A stretch of 64,000 nt of DNA from CAYFVR01 sp046541515 (GTDB lineage: Bacteria; Desulfobacterota; Desulfobacteria; Desulfobacterales; Desulfococcaceae). Below, in pieces: positions 23,627 through 31,878 of this stretch (position 1 is its first letter; the number at the start of each line of letters is the position of its first letter). The notes under the pieces are model-generated. The model was not told where the DNA came from. It saw only the letters and a list, made by a program, of their open reading frames with translations, and searched no databases. Location: the NCBI GenBank assembly GCA_046541515.1, contig JBKHDD010000002.1, forward strand, positions 22,750 to 86,749. The letters are read 5' to 3'. Made by a program: the position numbers and the translations under genes.

Positions 23627-24373
23627 ATGGGTTTGACGGGGCGAATTCGTCGGTGTTGCCGAAATCGAAACCGCGTCGGGGAAGGGGAGCGATCTTCGGG
23701 GATTCGTTGCGGTTCTTTCCTGATTTTTCTGGCGTTGAGCGGGCCGATCTGGTTTTCCGGCTGCGCGGTTTCCCAGGCCGACGGGGCGTCTTCGCGGGGG
23801 AACGGAAGCGAAACCGAAAGCGGCGTCGTCGCGACCCCGACCGGGGAGACGCCCCGGTACCGCGAGGTGTCCGAGTCCTTCCACCGAAGCCTTTTCCACA
23901 TTTTGAACGACTCCCGCGCCGTGGCCGCCCGGGAGACGGCCCGCCACGTGACGCCCGCCGCGCCGGCCAAACCGTCGCGCGGGATGGGGCGGGCGGGCCA
24001 TACGGCGAATCCCGATCGCATGTACCGCAAGGCCCGGGCCTTTTACGAAGGCGGAGATTTCGAACGGGCCCGCGCCGGATTCGAGGCGTTTGTGGAGCGG
24101 TTTCCGGATCATTCCCTGAGCGACAACGCCCGCTATTGGATCGGGGAGTCCTACTACGCCCAGGAACAGTACCGGGAGGCCGGCGTCCACTTTCGCCGGG
24201 TGCTGGTGGAACATCCGAACGGCAACAAGGTCCCGGACGCCTTTTTCAAGCTGGGGCTCTGCTTTCACCGGCGAGGCGACGCCGAAGCGGCCCGGACCCA
24301 TTGGGAGCGGCTGGTTCAGCGATATCCCCGGAGCCGGGCGGCCGGTTTGGCCCGCCGCCGCCTTTCCGAATAA
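23627..24373 (+). CDS. YbgF/CpoB-like TPR lipoprotein
   Basis: A 248-residue envelope protein. The N-terminus is basic, then hydrophobic (FLIFLALSGPIWFSGC), ending in a lipobox-like FSGC, so outer-membrane anchoring is possible. A low-complexity linker follows, and the last 120 residues hold three tetratricopeptide-like repeats: YRKARAFYEGGDFERARAGF, ESYYAQEQYREAGVHFRRVL and GLCFHRRGDAEAARTHWERL. This is the C-terminal layout of the Tol-Pal-associated YbgF/CpoB. The trimeric coiled coil of the family is absent and no tol genes are adjacent. The ATG follows GGAAGGAGAAGAGG. Confidence 0.75.
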   Translation: MGLTGRIRRCCRNRNRVGEGERSSGIRCGSFLIFLALSGPIWFSGCAVSQADGASSRGNGSETESGVVATPTGETPRYREVSESFHRSLFHILNDSRAVAARETARHVTPAAPAKPSRGMGRAGHTANPDRMYRKARAFYEGGDFERARAGFEAFVERFPDHSLSDNARYWIGESYYAQEQYREAGVHFRRVLVEHPNGNKVPDAFFKLGLCFHRRGDAEAARTHWERLVQRYPRSRAAGLARRRLSE

Positions 24374-24477
24374 GGGGCGCCCCGAGCCGATCGGGGTTTC
24401 CCGGTGATCCGTCCCCCGAAACTTTAACATTTTCTTCAACCGAATTTTTCGGTCCAACTCCTTGAAAGGAGCGCGGC

Positions 24478-24747
24478 ATGAGCGAGCATCATCATTCCCA
24501 TTCCCATTCTCATTCCCACGATCATTCCCATGGCGACGGCGGCGAGATGTCCTTTGCCGACCGGATGGAGCGACTTTTGGATCATTGGCTGGGCCACAAC
24601 GCCGACCATGCGGACACCTATCGCCAGTGGGCGGAAAAGGCCCGGGAAAACGGCCTGGCGGCGGCGGCGGAGCAGTTGGAGGAAGCGGCCGACATGACGT
24701 TGGCCATCAATGGAAAGTTTAAGGCTGCGGCCCGGTTGATTCGGTAG
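24478..24747 (+). CDS. Histidine-rich small protein
   Basis: An 89-residue protein whose first 20 residues contain ten histidines alternating with serine (SEHHHSHSHSHSHDHSHGDG), followed by a helical body (FADRMERLLDHWLGHNADHA, EQLEEAADMTLAING). The histidine stretch suggests binding or storage of nickel, zinc or another metal. The rest resembles a small helical family common in sulfate-reducing bacteria, but I cannot give it a name. GAAAGGAG precedes the ATG. The gene is alone, between the TPR lipoprotein and an unknown gene. Confidence 0.7.
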   Translation: MSEHHHSHSHSHSHDHSHGDGGEMSFADRMERLLDHWLGHNADHADTYRQWAEKARENGLAAAAEQLEEAADMTLAINGKFKAAARLIR

Positions 24748-24843
24748 CGCAAGAAGATTTTTGAATGGCCGGACAACCCCTCTTTGGCAGGCGTGGCGGG
24801 AATTGGGGCCGGAACGACGTGGAATCGTGAATCGGACGGTCTG

Positions 24844-25416
24844 ATGATGGATTGGAAAGAATTTTCCCGGGAAGACCACGGCTGCCCCTGCGGCGAAGGG
24901 GCGGTGACGGTGATCCGCGAGCGGGACCCAAACCACCGCGTCCGCACCCGGTTCCAATACAACTGCACCTGCATCCCCGAAGGGATGGAACCCTATCCCT
25001 ACGAGTACCAGCGCGACGGGCTTTGGCGCACGTCGATCCGGTGGGTCAAAAAGGAAACATTGCGGGAAGTGGAGCGGCTTCGGGGCGAGGCCGACGCGTT
25101 GCTCCGGCGGGCCGACCAGATGGCGGAAGCCCGCTACATGGACCGTTGGCTGGAATACTTTGGCGACGAAAGCAAGCGGACGATCTGGAAACGCTTGCGG
25201 GACATCGAGCCGGACAATATCTGGTTTCCGGCCCTGCCCACCTTTTACCGGCTGATCCGCGACGAGGGCATCCAAGAATACCTGATCCGCCACTTCCGCG
25301 CCAACCCCCGCCGCGCCCTGGACCTTTTGGGCATCGAAGACCTCGACATCGTCCGCCTCCGCGCCGACGCCGTCAAACGCATGGAGGCGGCGGATCGGTT
25401 GGTGTTTCGGGAGTGA
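24844..25416 (+). CDS. Uncharacterised 190-residue protein with N-terminal Cys cluster
   Basis: Starts at ATG 24844 or 24847 (MMDWKEFSREDHGCPCGEGA). The CysProCysGly pair and the later YNCTCIPEGMEP pair could bind a zinc ion. The middle is a long charged helix (KKETLREVERLRGEADALLR), and the end is helical as well. A further upstream Met in the same frame has no ribosome-binding site and gives a low-quality extension. No known family was recognised. It converges on the GH3-family gene, with 47 bases between the stops. Confidence 0.6.
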   Translation: MMDWKEFSREDHGCPCGEGAVTVIRERDPNHRVRTRFQYNCTCIPEGMEPYPYEYQRDGLWRTSIRWVKKETLREVERLRGEADALLRRADQMAEARYMDRWLEYFGDESKRTIWKRLRDIEPDNIWFPALPTFYRLIRDEGIQEYLIRHFRANPRRALDLLGIEDLDIVRLRADAVKRMEAADRLVFRE

Positions 25417-25463
25417 CCTTGCGCAATGGTTCGGTAAAAATCACGTCGCGATTCTATCGAAAT

Positions 25464-27167
25464 TCAAAAGCTTGCGGTGGGCGGACGCAATTTTTCGCAA
25501 GTCAGGTCGAGGCCTGCCATGCTCTGGACATAAAATGTCGGATTGATTGCGGCGTCATTAGCAAGCCTCGGAAATTTTACGTCTCCAACGCCGCAGCCGT
25601 TTTGGGCCGCCACCTCCCGCCGAAACCGTTCCGCCGCTCCGTCGTCCATTTTCATAAACCGCAATTCCCCCAACTGCCCAAGCCGCCGCGCATGGGCATA
25701 ATGGAAATTCCCGCACAGCTCCCGTTCCAACGCTTCGAGGACGCCCTCCGGCTCCATTCCTTCCGGCAACCGGCAGCACAGCATGTACCCTCGACATTCT
25801 CCGTCCGCCCAAGGGGCCAGCATTTTGAACGGGACTTCCGGCAGCAGGCGGTGGAGGATTTCGGCGACGTGGGCTTCGTGGAGTTTTTCGCCGACCATGT
25901 CGGAGGTGGCGTCCCGGGCGAGGAATTCGATACGCGGGGTTCGGTCCCGGAAGCCGGCAACCCGCACAATGTCCCAGGTCTGATAGCGGAGGAAGCCGTT
26001 TCCCACCGTGAGCAACAGGCGGTACTCCCTTCCTTCACGCAAATCCCACGCCGGGAGGACGATTCCCGATTCGTCCAAAAATTCGAAAAAATGGGAATTG
26101 ACTGACAACACCATCTCCCCCTTCCAAGGAATGCCGGCGATGCCTTCCGTGGCGATCAACCCTTTTGGCTCGATGGCCGCGCGGGGAAAGGCGGCGCGAA
26201 TGCGGGCAAGCCAAGGTTCTTGGTGGATTCCAGCCCAGCAGCTGATCACGCGAAGATTCGGCCAAATTCTATCCGGGTTCGGTCCCCATTTTCGAAGTTC
26301 CCGCGCCCGCCTGGGGTCCGCTCGAAAAGCTTTTCCCAATGGCTTCCCCAGTACCGATGGAAGATGAATTTCCGCTGAAATCGACCCGTCATAAATATCC
26401 CGCGCCGCCGATTCCCAATGCCGTTCCAAATGATCCAACATCAGCACCAGAAACGAAGGATGCCAGACCGAAATCAGCCGAAGATCGGAGCGGCGGAGCA
26501 GGAACAGAATCGTCAGGTACTCGAAGGATCGCATGTCCGCGACCCGGGACAACCATTCCGGCACGGCCCAAATCCGCCGCGCGGCCCAGGCTTCCGGTCC
26601 CGCGAGGTAGGAGGCGTCGTCGTCGAATCCAACGGGAATCCGGGAAGGGCGGTCCATCGGCGAATTGGGACGGATGGCGCGAAAGGACGGAGCGCCGTCC
26701 CCAATGTGGTTCCCGGAATCCCCCGTCCATCGGGTGTTTGGGCGGGTGTTCGGGCTGATGGACCAGTAGTGCCGACCGCCCAGAACTTCCGGATATCGGC
26801 GGAACGTATCCACCAGCCAAGGCTGGACGGCGGCCTGGAATTGTTTTTGGAGCAACGGCGTGTACGGAATCAGCTTGGTCCCTCCGCTGGACCCGCTGGT
26901 GGGTTCCAGCAGCCGGACGGGTTCCCGGGTCAGCGGGTTTTCGCCGGTCGCCATCATCCGGCGGATGTGGGGCTCGTAATCGGCGTATTCCGTCAGGGGG
27001 AGGCGGCGGAAGGATTCGTAATCGGAAATACCCCGTGCCCGGCGGTGGACCGAGAGGATGGTTGTCAGCACCCGTCGCTGGGCGCGTTCCGGATATTGGA
27101 GCGCCCGTTGGAAACGCCGCGCTTCCACGTGTCCGGACAGCTTCCAGAGGCGATGAATCCAGCCCAT
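25464..27167 (-). CDS. GH3-family adenylating amide synthetase
   Basis: A 567-residue member of the GH3 branch of the adenylate-forming superfamily, whose plant members join carboxylic acids such as jasmonate and auxin to amino acids. Motif 1 is intact as TSGSSGGTK (about 90-98), with TKLIPYTPLLQKQFQAAVQP after it. IEPKGLIATEGIAGIPWKGE and ESGIVLPAWDLREGREYRLL belong to the nucleotide-binding core, and FRDRTPRIEFLARDATSDMV to the C-terminal lid. Bacterial substrates are unknown. The ATG at 27167 follows GAGGAG. The gene runs in the same direction as the radical-SAM operon and is separated from it by a 271-bp spacer with two 75-bp repeats, so it may be its last step. Confidence 0.82.
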   Translation of the reverse strand: MGWIHRLWKLSGHVEARRFQRALQYPERAQRRVLTTILSVHRRARGISDYESFRRLPLTEYADYEPHIRRMMATGENPLTREPVRLLEPTSGSSGGTKLIPYTPLLQKQFQAAVQPWLVDTFRRYPEVLGGRHYWSISPNTRPNTRWTGDSGNHIGDGAPSFRAIRPNSPMDRPSRIPVGFDDDASYLAGPEAWAARRIWAVPEWLSRVADMRSFEYLTILFLLRRSDLRLISVWHPSFLVLMLDHLERHWESAARDIYDGSISAEIHLPSVLGKPLGKAFRADPRRARELRKWGPNPDRIWPNLRVISCWAGIHQEPWLARIRAAFPRAAIEPKGLIATEGIAGIPWKGEMVLSVNSHFFEFLDESGIVLPAWDLREGREYRLLLTVGNGFLRYQTWDIVRVAGFRDRTPRIEFLARDATSDMVGEKLHEAHVAEILHRLLPEVPFKMLAPWADGECRGYMLCCRLPEGMEPEGVLEALERELCGNFHYAHARRLGQLGELRFMKMDDGAAERFRREVAAQNGCGVGDVKFPRLANDAAINPTFYVQSMAGLDLTCEKLRPPTASF

Positions 27168-27237
27168 TTCCGTATACTCCTCGTCCCGATTCCATCCACT
27201 GTTGCGAATCAGGATGTTCAGTATGACGACAGGATGG

Positions 27238-27312
27238 GCAGGATCGCCCGAGGCCGAAGGCCCCACCGTTTTTATCCTGAATATCCTGCCACCATCCTGG
27301 CCATTCTGATTC
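27238..27312. repeat. 75-bp dispersed repeat, copy A
   Basis: First of two 75-bp direct copies, starting GCAGGATCGCCCGAGGCC and ending ATTCTGATTC. It differs from copy B at three positions. It contains a GGCC-GAA-GGCC hairpin followed by GTTTTTA and then several ATCCTG words. The 271-bp spacer at 27168-27438 holds nothing else I recognise. Confidence 0.85.
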
Positions 27313-27343
27313 CATGATCTTGCGTGATTTGAATCAGGATTGT

Positions 27344-27418
27344 GCAGGATCGCCCGAGGCCGAAGGCCCCGCCGTTTTTATCCTGAAAATCCTGCCACCA
27401 TCCTGGCCATCCTGATTC
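27344..27418. repeat. 75-bp dispersed repeat, copy B
   Basis: Second copy, spaced 106 bases from copy A start to start, with the same hairpin and ATCCTG words. A shorter relative of its 3' half lies at 38957-38997. Confidence 0.85.
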
Positions 27419-27438
27419 AATACCTCCCATCCGCAAAA

Positions 27439-28143
27439 CTACTCCACCCATTCCACCCGCGTCCTCGCCACCAACCGCTTTGCCAACGAATTCAAATTCT
27501 CCTCCGCCAGGGGCGCAAGACAGGCCAATTCATCCCCAATCCGAAATCCGGGATTCCGTTCCAGGAAAAACCGGACGAACGGGTCCCGGGAATGGGCCGC
27601 GGCGATTCCGGCGTGATCCGGACGGAGGAAGTCCCCGTTTCCGTTGAACCGGACGATCCCGGTTTCCCGGTCGTATGCGGGCCCGAATCGCTCGGCGGCG
27701 ATGGCGTTTCGCAAGGCGGCCAGCGGTCCGCCGTTGGTTCCCGGACCCGGATCGAATTCGTGAAAAAAGGTCGGCAGGAAGCGGTAGGTCCGGTAGCCTT
27801 TGCAGATCAGCAACCAGTAAAACGGGCGATCCGCCGGGCGGAACCGCCGCAGCAGGTGGCCGAAGGCTCCGGCGAGGCAACAGGTCTGCCGCTTGCTCTT
27901 GTCCACGATGGTGTCCCCGCTGAACAGGACGCGGGAACCGGAGGCGTCGTGGTCGAAAAAACGGATCGTGGAAAAGCCGAGGATCCGATCCGCTTCCCGG
28001 AGCAGAATCACCCAGTCCTTTTCCGCCAGATCGCGCCGGAAATTCTTCGCCCGGACATTGTCGAAATAAGCCGCGTGGAGGCGAAACATCCGCTCCCCGT
28101 CGCCCTCCCCAAGCCGTTCCCGGCGGATGATTTCGACCTTCAT
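27439..28143 (-). CDS. GNAT-like acyltransferase (single domain)
   Basis: A 234-residue soluble protein that looks like a diverged GNAT or acyl-ACP-acyltransferase-type fold. It starts MKVEIIRRERLGEGDGERMF, then reads EKDWVILLREADRILGFSTI, the strand pair before the acyl-CoA loop, and has SGDTIVDKSKRQTCCLAGAF, where the cofactor loop would be. The ATG at 28143 overlaps the stop of the upstream gene by four bases (ATGA), and it is the last gene of the coupled run. The acyl donor and acceptor are unknown. The fold call is by general pattern only. Confidence 0.6.
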   Translation of the reverse strand: MKVEIIRRERLGEGDGERMFRLHAAYFDNVRAKNFRRDLAEKDWVILLREADRILGFSTIRFFDHDASGSRVLFSGDTIVDKSKRQTCCLAGAFGHLLRRFRPADRPFYWLLICKGYRTYRFLPTFFHEFDPGPGTNGGPLAALRNAIAAERFGPAYDRETGIVRFNGNGDFLRPDHAGIAAAHSRDPFVRFFLERNPGFRIGDELACLAPLAEENLNSLAKRLVARTRVEWVE

Positions 28144-29231
28144 AGCATCGCCGGCTCCAGGTAGGGAATGCGCCCGCCGAATTCGGCGCGGATGTCCGCC
28201 TCCGGCCGCCAGTCCACCACGAAGAGGCGGCTTCGGTAGGTGATGCGGGGATACTTGCGCAAAGCGACGGCCAGCGGATCGTCCGCGTGGAAGCCGATGC
28301 AGAGAAAGCCGAGTCCTCTCCGACGGGCTTTGGCATAAGCCGCGTCGATCAATCCCCGGAGCACGGCGGGATCGTCCTCCCGGGTGCAGATCATGGAAAG
28401 ATAGGCGTACCGCACCTCTTCCCCGACCCCAGGTATGGCGGGAAAACCGGCGGCCCGTAATCCCAAATTGATCGCCGGAAGGCGCCCCGCCATTCCTCTT
28501 CCGTAGCCCGCGATCCGGTGCTGCTTGCAAAACCCCTGATCCCACAGCAGCGCCGTTCCCGCGATTCGACCGTTCCGGATCGCCACGAACAGATCGTCCA
28601 TCTTGCAGCCTCGGAATCGATCAAACCGTTCCGCTATCCGGTGGGGGAAAAATTGCCGACGGCCGCCTTCCTCGGCCCAGAATCGCGTGATTTCCGACGG
28701 CAACGCGTCGCTCCCCGGTCGGATTTCCACCGCGCCCCGCAGGGAAAACCGCCGGTATCGATTCAGGAAAACCATCGCCGTCCGGTATTCCCCGAAATCG
28801 GCGTAGGTGGGAAGGCCGCCCCGGCCCGAAGTGAGCAGGCGAAGCGCGTGGTCGTTGTCGTCGATGATGGTGGTCAGATAGCCGGGAACCGGATCGGCGT
28901 CGTGCAGCTTTCGAAAGAACCGGTACCCCCGCGCCAGTCCGGTGACCCGGCTGCCTCGCACCAGGGAGCGCAAGCCGCCGAGATATCCGAACTCCCGCAC
29001 CGCGCCGTTGACCCGATATTCATCCACCGACCGGCACCCCATGCCCAGCACCCGCCCGTTCTCCGCCCCGGCGACCACCTGATACCGGCGGCTGGAAATC
29101 TCCAGCGCGTCGAAAAAGCGCGGCTCCCGCTCGTAGGCCACGGAGATGTGGCCGGGAATCGGCGTTTCCCGGACGATCCGGCGGAGCTGGCCGTCGTGTT
29201 TTTCTTCGGCGAGGATGAAGCGGGCGGTCAC
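28140..29231 (-). CDS. GNAT-family acyltransferase (two-domain)
   Basis: A 363-residue protein with two GNAT-like halves. The first has YQVVAGAENGRVLGMGCRSV and REFGYLGGLRSLVRGSRVTG, a strand-loop-helix typical of the acyl-CoA site. The second has MDDLFVAIRNGRIAGTALLW and VRYAYLSMICTREDDPAVLR. Start is a GTG at 29231 preceded by GGGAGGAGGGG; it overlaps the preceding stop by four bases (GTGA), as its own stop overlaps the next ATG. It probably transfers an acyl or aminoacyl group onto the product of the upstream radical-SAM enzymes, which is inference. Confidence 0.65.
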   Translation of the reverse strand: MTARFILAEEKHDGQLRRIVRETPIPGHISVAYEREPRFFDALEISSRRYQVVAGAENGRVLGMGCRSVDEYRVNGAVREFGYLGGLRSLVRGSRVTGLARGYRFFRKLHDADPVPGYLTTIIDDNDHALRLLTSGRGGLPTYADFGEYRTAMVFLNRYRRFSLRGAVEIRPGSDALPSEITRFWAEEGGRRQFFPHRIAERFDRFRGCKMDDLFVAIRNGRIAGTALLWDQGFCKQHRIAGYGRGMAGRLPAINLGLRAAGFPAIPGVGEEVRYAYLSMICTREDDPAVLRGLIDAAYAKARRRGLGFLCIGFHADDPLAVALRKYPRITYRSRLFVVDWRPEADIRAEFGGRIPYLEPAML

Positions 29232-30568
29232 GGCCCCTCCTCCCAAGAAACCCCCAGCGGCAACATCTGCCGTTCCCGCACTTCCCGCAGGCTCAGGGCG
29301 TTGTAGATGAAAAAGACCGCCGCTTTGAAGAGTGTGGCGCAGTTGGCTTGGCGGTCCATTCCGCGGCGGAGGATGTTGCGGGGGGCGTAGAATTTTTGGC
29401 GGTAGGAAAAGCAGAGGTCTTCCAGCTCGTCCGGGCTCAGGTTCCGGGGCTGGAAGGCCACCTGGCCGAAGCGGTAGCTTTCCGACAGCCACCATTCCGG
29501 TTCCACCCGGCCTTCGTCCCGCAGCCGCTCGTAGACGGCCGTGCCGGGGAAGGGGACGAGATGGTTGAAGGCGGCGAAGAACATCTGGTTCCGAACCGCG
29601 AAATCCAGGGTGCGGTCGAAGACGGCGGGGGTGTCGGCGTCGTAGCCGAAGACGAAGGTGCCGTACACCGAAATGCCGTGGCGGCGCAATCGGGAAATGG
29701 CCGCGTCGAATCCCGTCCCGGAGCGATTCACCCGCTTGCCCATGCGGGCCAGGTTTTCCGCCTCCAGGGACTCGAAGCCGATGAGCACGCAGACGCAGCC
29801 GCTCCGGCGCATGAGATCCAGCAATTCCGGATCGTCCGCCGCGTCGATGCTGATTTGGGAAAACCAGCGGATCGGGACGTCCAGTTCGATGATCGCGGAC
29901 AGCAGGCGGCGGAGCCGGTCCCGGTCCACGCCCAGATTGTCGTCCACGAAAAAGACGTTCCGGTTTTTCAGCGTCCGGATTTCCGCGATCACGTCGGCGA
30001 CCGGTCGAGGGCGGTAAGTCGCGCCGTAAAACCGGGTGATGGAGCAGAATTCGCAGTGATACCGGCAGCCCCGCGCCGTTTCCACAAGGCTCAGGCCGGG
30101 ATAGCGTTTGCCCGTGAAAATGGTCCGATCCGGCCGCGCGGCGGGAACCTCGCCCCGGTGTCCGCCGTTGTAGCGCGGTTGGAGCGTTCCGTTGGCCGCG
30201 TCCCGCAGCACATCCCCCCAGACCGGTTCCGCGTCTCCGATCACCACGGCGTCGGCGTGGCGCCCCACCTCGTCCGGCATGAGCGTGGGATGGAAACCGC
30301 CCATGACCACGGGAATGCCTCGTTTTCGGAACCGGCGGGCGATTTGGTAGGCCCGGCGCGCGGTGTAGGTTTCCACCGACATGGCCACCAGATCGGTCTG
30401 GACGTCATCGGGAATTTCGTCCTGGCGGTCGTCGAAAAATTCTCGCTCCACCTCCGGCGGCGTGAGGGCGGAGAGGACCGCGATGGCCAGGGGTTCCATT
30501 TGCCAGCTTTTGACGTAGGAACCCTTCCGCTTCCGCCCGATGGCCGGCATGATGAAGGTCACCTTCAC
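29228..30568 (-). CDS. B12-binding radical-SAM enzyme, copy 2
   Basis: A 446-residue class-B-type radical-SAM protein. The N-terminal Rossmann-like cobalamin domain (about 1-130) has RKRGIPVVMGGFHPTLMPDE and DAVVIGDAEPVW; the lower-axial DxHxxG histidine is absent, as is common. The cluster motif is CRYHCEFC (Cys 168, 172, 175), followed by FFVDDNLGVDRDRLRRLLSA and a C-terminal helical region. Such enzymes methylate or couple unactivated carbons or phosphorus, or form rings. It closely parallels its neighbour at 30565-31878, so the pair looks like an old duplication. It starts with GTG overlapping the previous stop. Confidence 0.85.
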   Translation of the reverse strand: MKVTFIMPAIGRKRKGSYVKSWQMEPLAIAVLSALTPPEVEREFFDDRQDEIPDDVQTDLVAMSVETYTARRAYQIARRFRKRGIPVVMGGFHPTLMPDEVGRHADAVVIGDAEPVWGDVLRDAANGTLQPRYNGGHRGEVPAARPDRTIFTGKRYPGLSLVETARGCRYHCEFCSITRFYGATYRPRPVADVIAEIRTLKNRNVFFVDDNLGVDRDRLRRLLSAIIELDVPIRWFSQISIDAADDPELLDLMRRSGCVCVLIGFESLEAENLARMGKRVNRSGTGFDAAISRLRRHGISVYGTFVFGYDADTPAVFDRTLDFAVRNQMFFAAFNHLVPFPGTAVYERLRDEGRVEPEWWLSESYRFGQVAFQPRNLSPDELEDLCFSYRQKFYAPRNILRRGMDRQANCATLFKAAVFFIYNALSLREVRERQMLPLGVSWEEGP

Positions 30569-31878
30569 GCCGCCGCTCCGACGTGATGGATGCGGTAGCC
30601 GGATTCCAGCCGCCGGAGATAGCGTCGGTAGGCCAGATTCCCCAGAAACGTGATGGCGGGTCGGGGCGAACGGCGGCAGCGGCGGCGGACGGCGGAGAGG
30701 GAATAGGTCTCGTGGAATGCCCGGCGAAATCCCGCGTCCAGCGCTTCGGGGCTCATGCGGGCCGGCTGGAAGACGACGTGCTGGGTGTCGTAGTGGGGCC
30801 AGTATTCGTGGAGGAGACGGCCCTCGGCTTGCAGCCGTTGGTGGGCCCGCGTTCCGGGGTAGGGCGTGAAGACGGCGTAGCGGGGGATGTCGATGCCGAG
30901 GTCGTTGACCAACTCCACCGTTTCCCGGAAGACCGACGGGCCGTCCGCTTCCATCCCGAAGATGAAGCAGCCCTGGATGCAGATCCCCCGGTCGTGGAGC
31001 TTTTCCACCAGGGAATGGTAGCGGTCCACCCGGTTGAAGCCCTTTCCGATGCCGGCCAGGGATTCGGCGGAGGCGGATTCCAGCCCGAGGAGCAAAAACT
31101 GGCAACCGCTTTCGGCCATGGCGTCCAACAGTTCATCGTCTTCGCCGATGCGGCTGGTGGCCAGGCCGCCCCAGGTGCGCTTCAGCGGCTCGACGGCCCG
31201 GAACAGTTCCAGGGCGTAGTTCCGGTCTTCGGTGAGGCTCACGTCGTTGAAGCCGAAGCGGCGGCCGGGGAGGGAGCGGATTTCGTCGATCACTTCGCCG
31301 ACCGGGCGCGTCCGCCATTGGACGTGGGCGGCGGGGATGCTGCAAAATTCGCAGACGCCCTTGCAGCCCCGGGTGGCGAACACGCTGTTGCCCACCAGGT
31401 ATTGATGGCGGTTTTGCACGTCTCGCCGGGGAAAGGTCATCCCGTCCAGTTCGGGATTGCCGCCGTGGTAGCGGGGCTTCATGCGGCCGCTGGCGAAATC
31501 CCGCAGCAGCTCCGGCCAGGCGTGTTCCGCGAATCCGGTGACGACCGCGTCGGCGTGGCGGGCGGCCTCCTCCGGCCGCAGGGTGACGTGGACGCCGCCG
31601 AGAACGATCCGGGCCCCGTGCTTGCGGTAGAATCGGGCCAGATCGTAGGCCCGGAAGGCGGTGCCGGTGAGGCAACTGATGCCCACGAGATCGAAATCGG
31701 CGCGCTTCGGCAGGCGGCGGACGCTTTCGTCCACGACGACGAGTTCCACGTCCAGTTCCGGCGGAATGCGGGCGGCCAGGACCGCCAGGGTCAGCGGCGC
31801 GTCCCGAAAGGAGATGTCGCGGCCGAAGATGCGGATTTTGTGAATGCCGGCGTCCGGCATGACGAGCAGGATTTTCAT
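30565..31878 (-). CDS. B12-binding radical-SAM enzyme, copy 1
   Basis: A 437-residue paralogue of the next gene downstream. The cobalamin domain (about 1-135) has HGARIVLGGVHVTLRPEEAA and DAVVTGFAEHAWPELLRDFA. The radical-SAM cluster motif is CKGVCEFC (Cys 172, 176, 179), with GRRFGFNDVSLTEDRNYALE later in the barrel. The C-terminus is rich in arginine (RRRCRRSPRP) and may touch a phosphate or membrane surface. ATG 31878 overlaps the stop of the upstream radical-SAM gene by four bases. The substrate is unknown. Confidence 0.85.
   Translation of the reverse strand: MKILLVMPDAGIHKIRIFGRDISFRDAPLTLAVLAARIPPELDVELVVVDESVRRLPKRADFDLVGISCLTGTAFRAYDLARFYRKHGARIVLGGVHVTLRPEEAARHADAVVTGFAEHAWPELLRDFASGRMKPRYHGGNPELDGMTFPRRDVQNRHQYLVGNSVFATRGCKGVCEFCSIPAAHVQWRTRPVGEVIDEIRSLPGRRFGFNDVSLTEDRNYALELFRAVEPLKRTWGGLATSRIGEDDELLDAMAESGCQFLLLGLESASAESLAGIGKGFNRVDRYHSLVEKLHDRGICIQGCFIFGMEADGPSVFRETVELVNDLGIDIPRYAVFTPYPGTRAHQRLQAEGRLLHEYWPHYDTQHVVFQPARMSPEALDAGFRRAFHETYSLSAVRRRCRRSPRPAITFLGNLAYRRYLRRLESGYRIHHVGAAA

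Noticed and set aside
24478..24540. The CAT/CAC-rich stretch as a microsatellite
   Set aside because: It encodes an in-frame histidine-serine tract at the start of a gene with a good ribosome-binding site, so it is coding sequence.
27168..27438. The paired 75-bp repeats as a CRISPR fragment
   Set aside because: There are only two direct copies with three mismatches and a 31-bp gap, the repeat is too long, and no cas gene is present.
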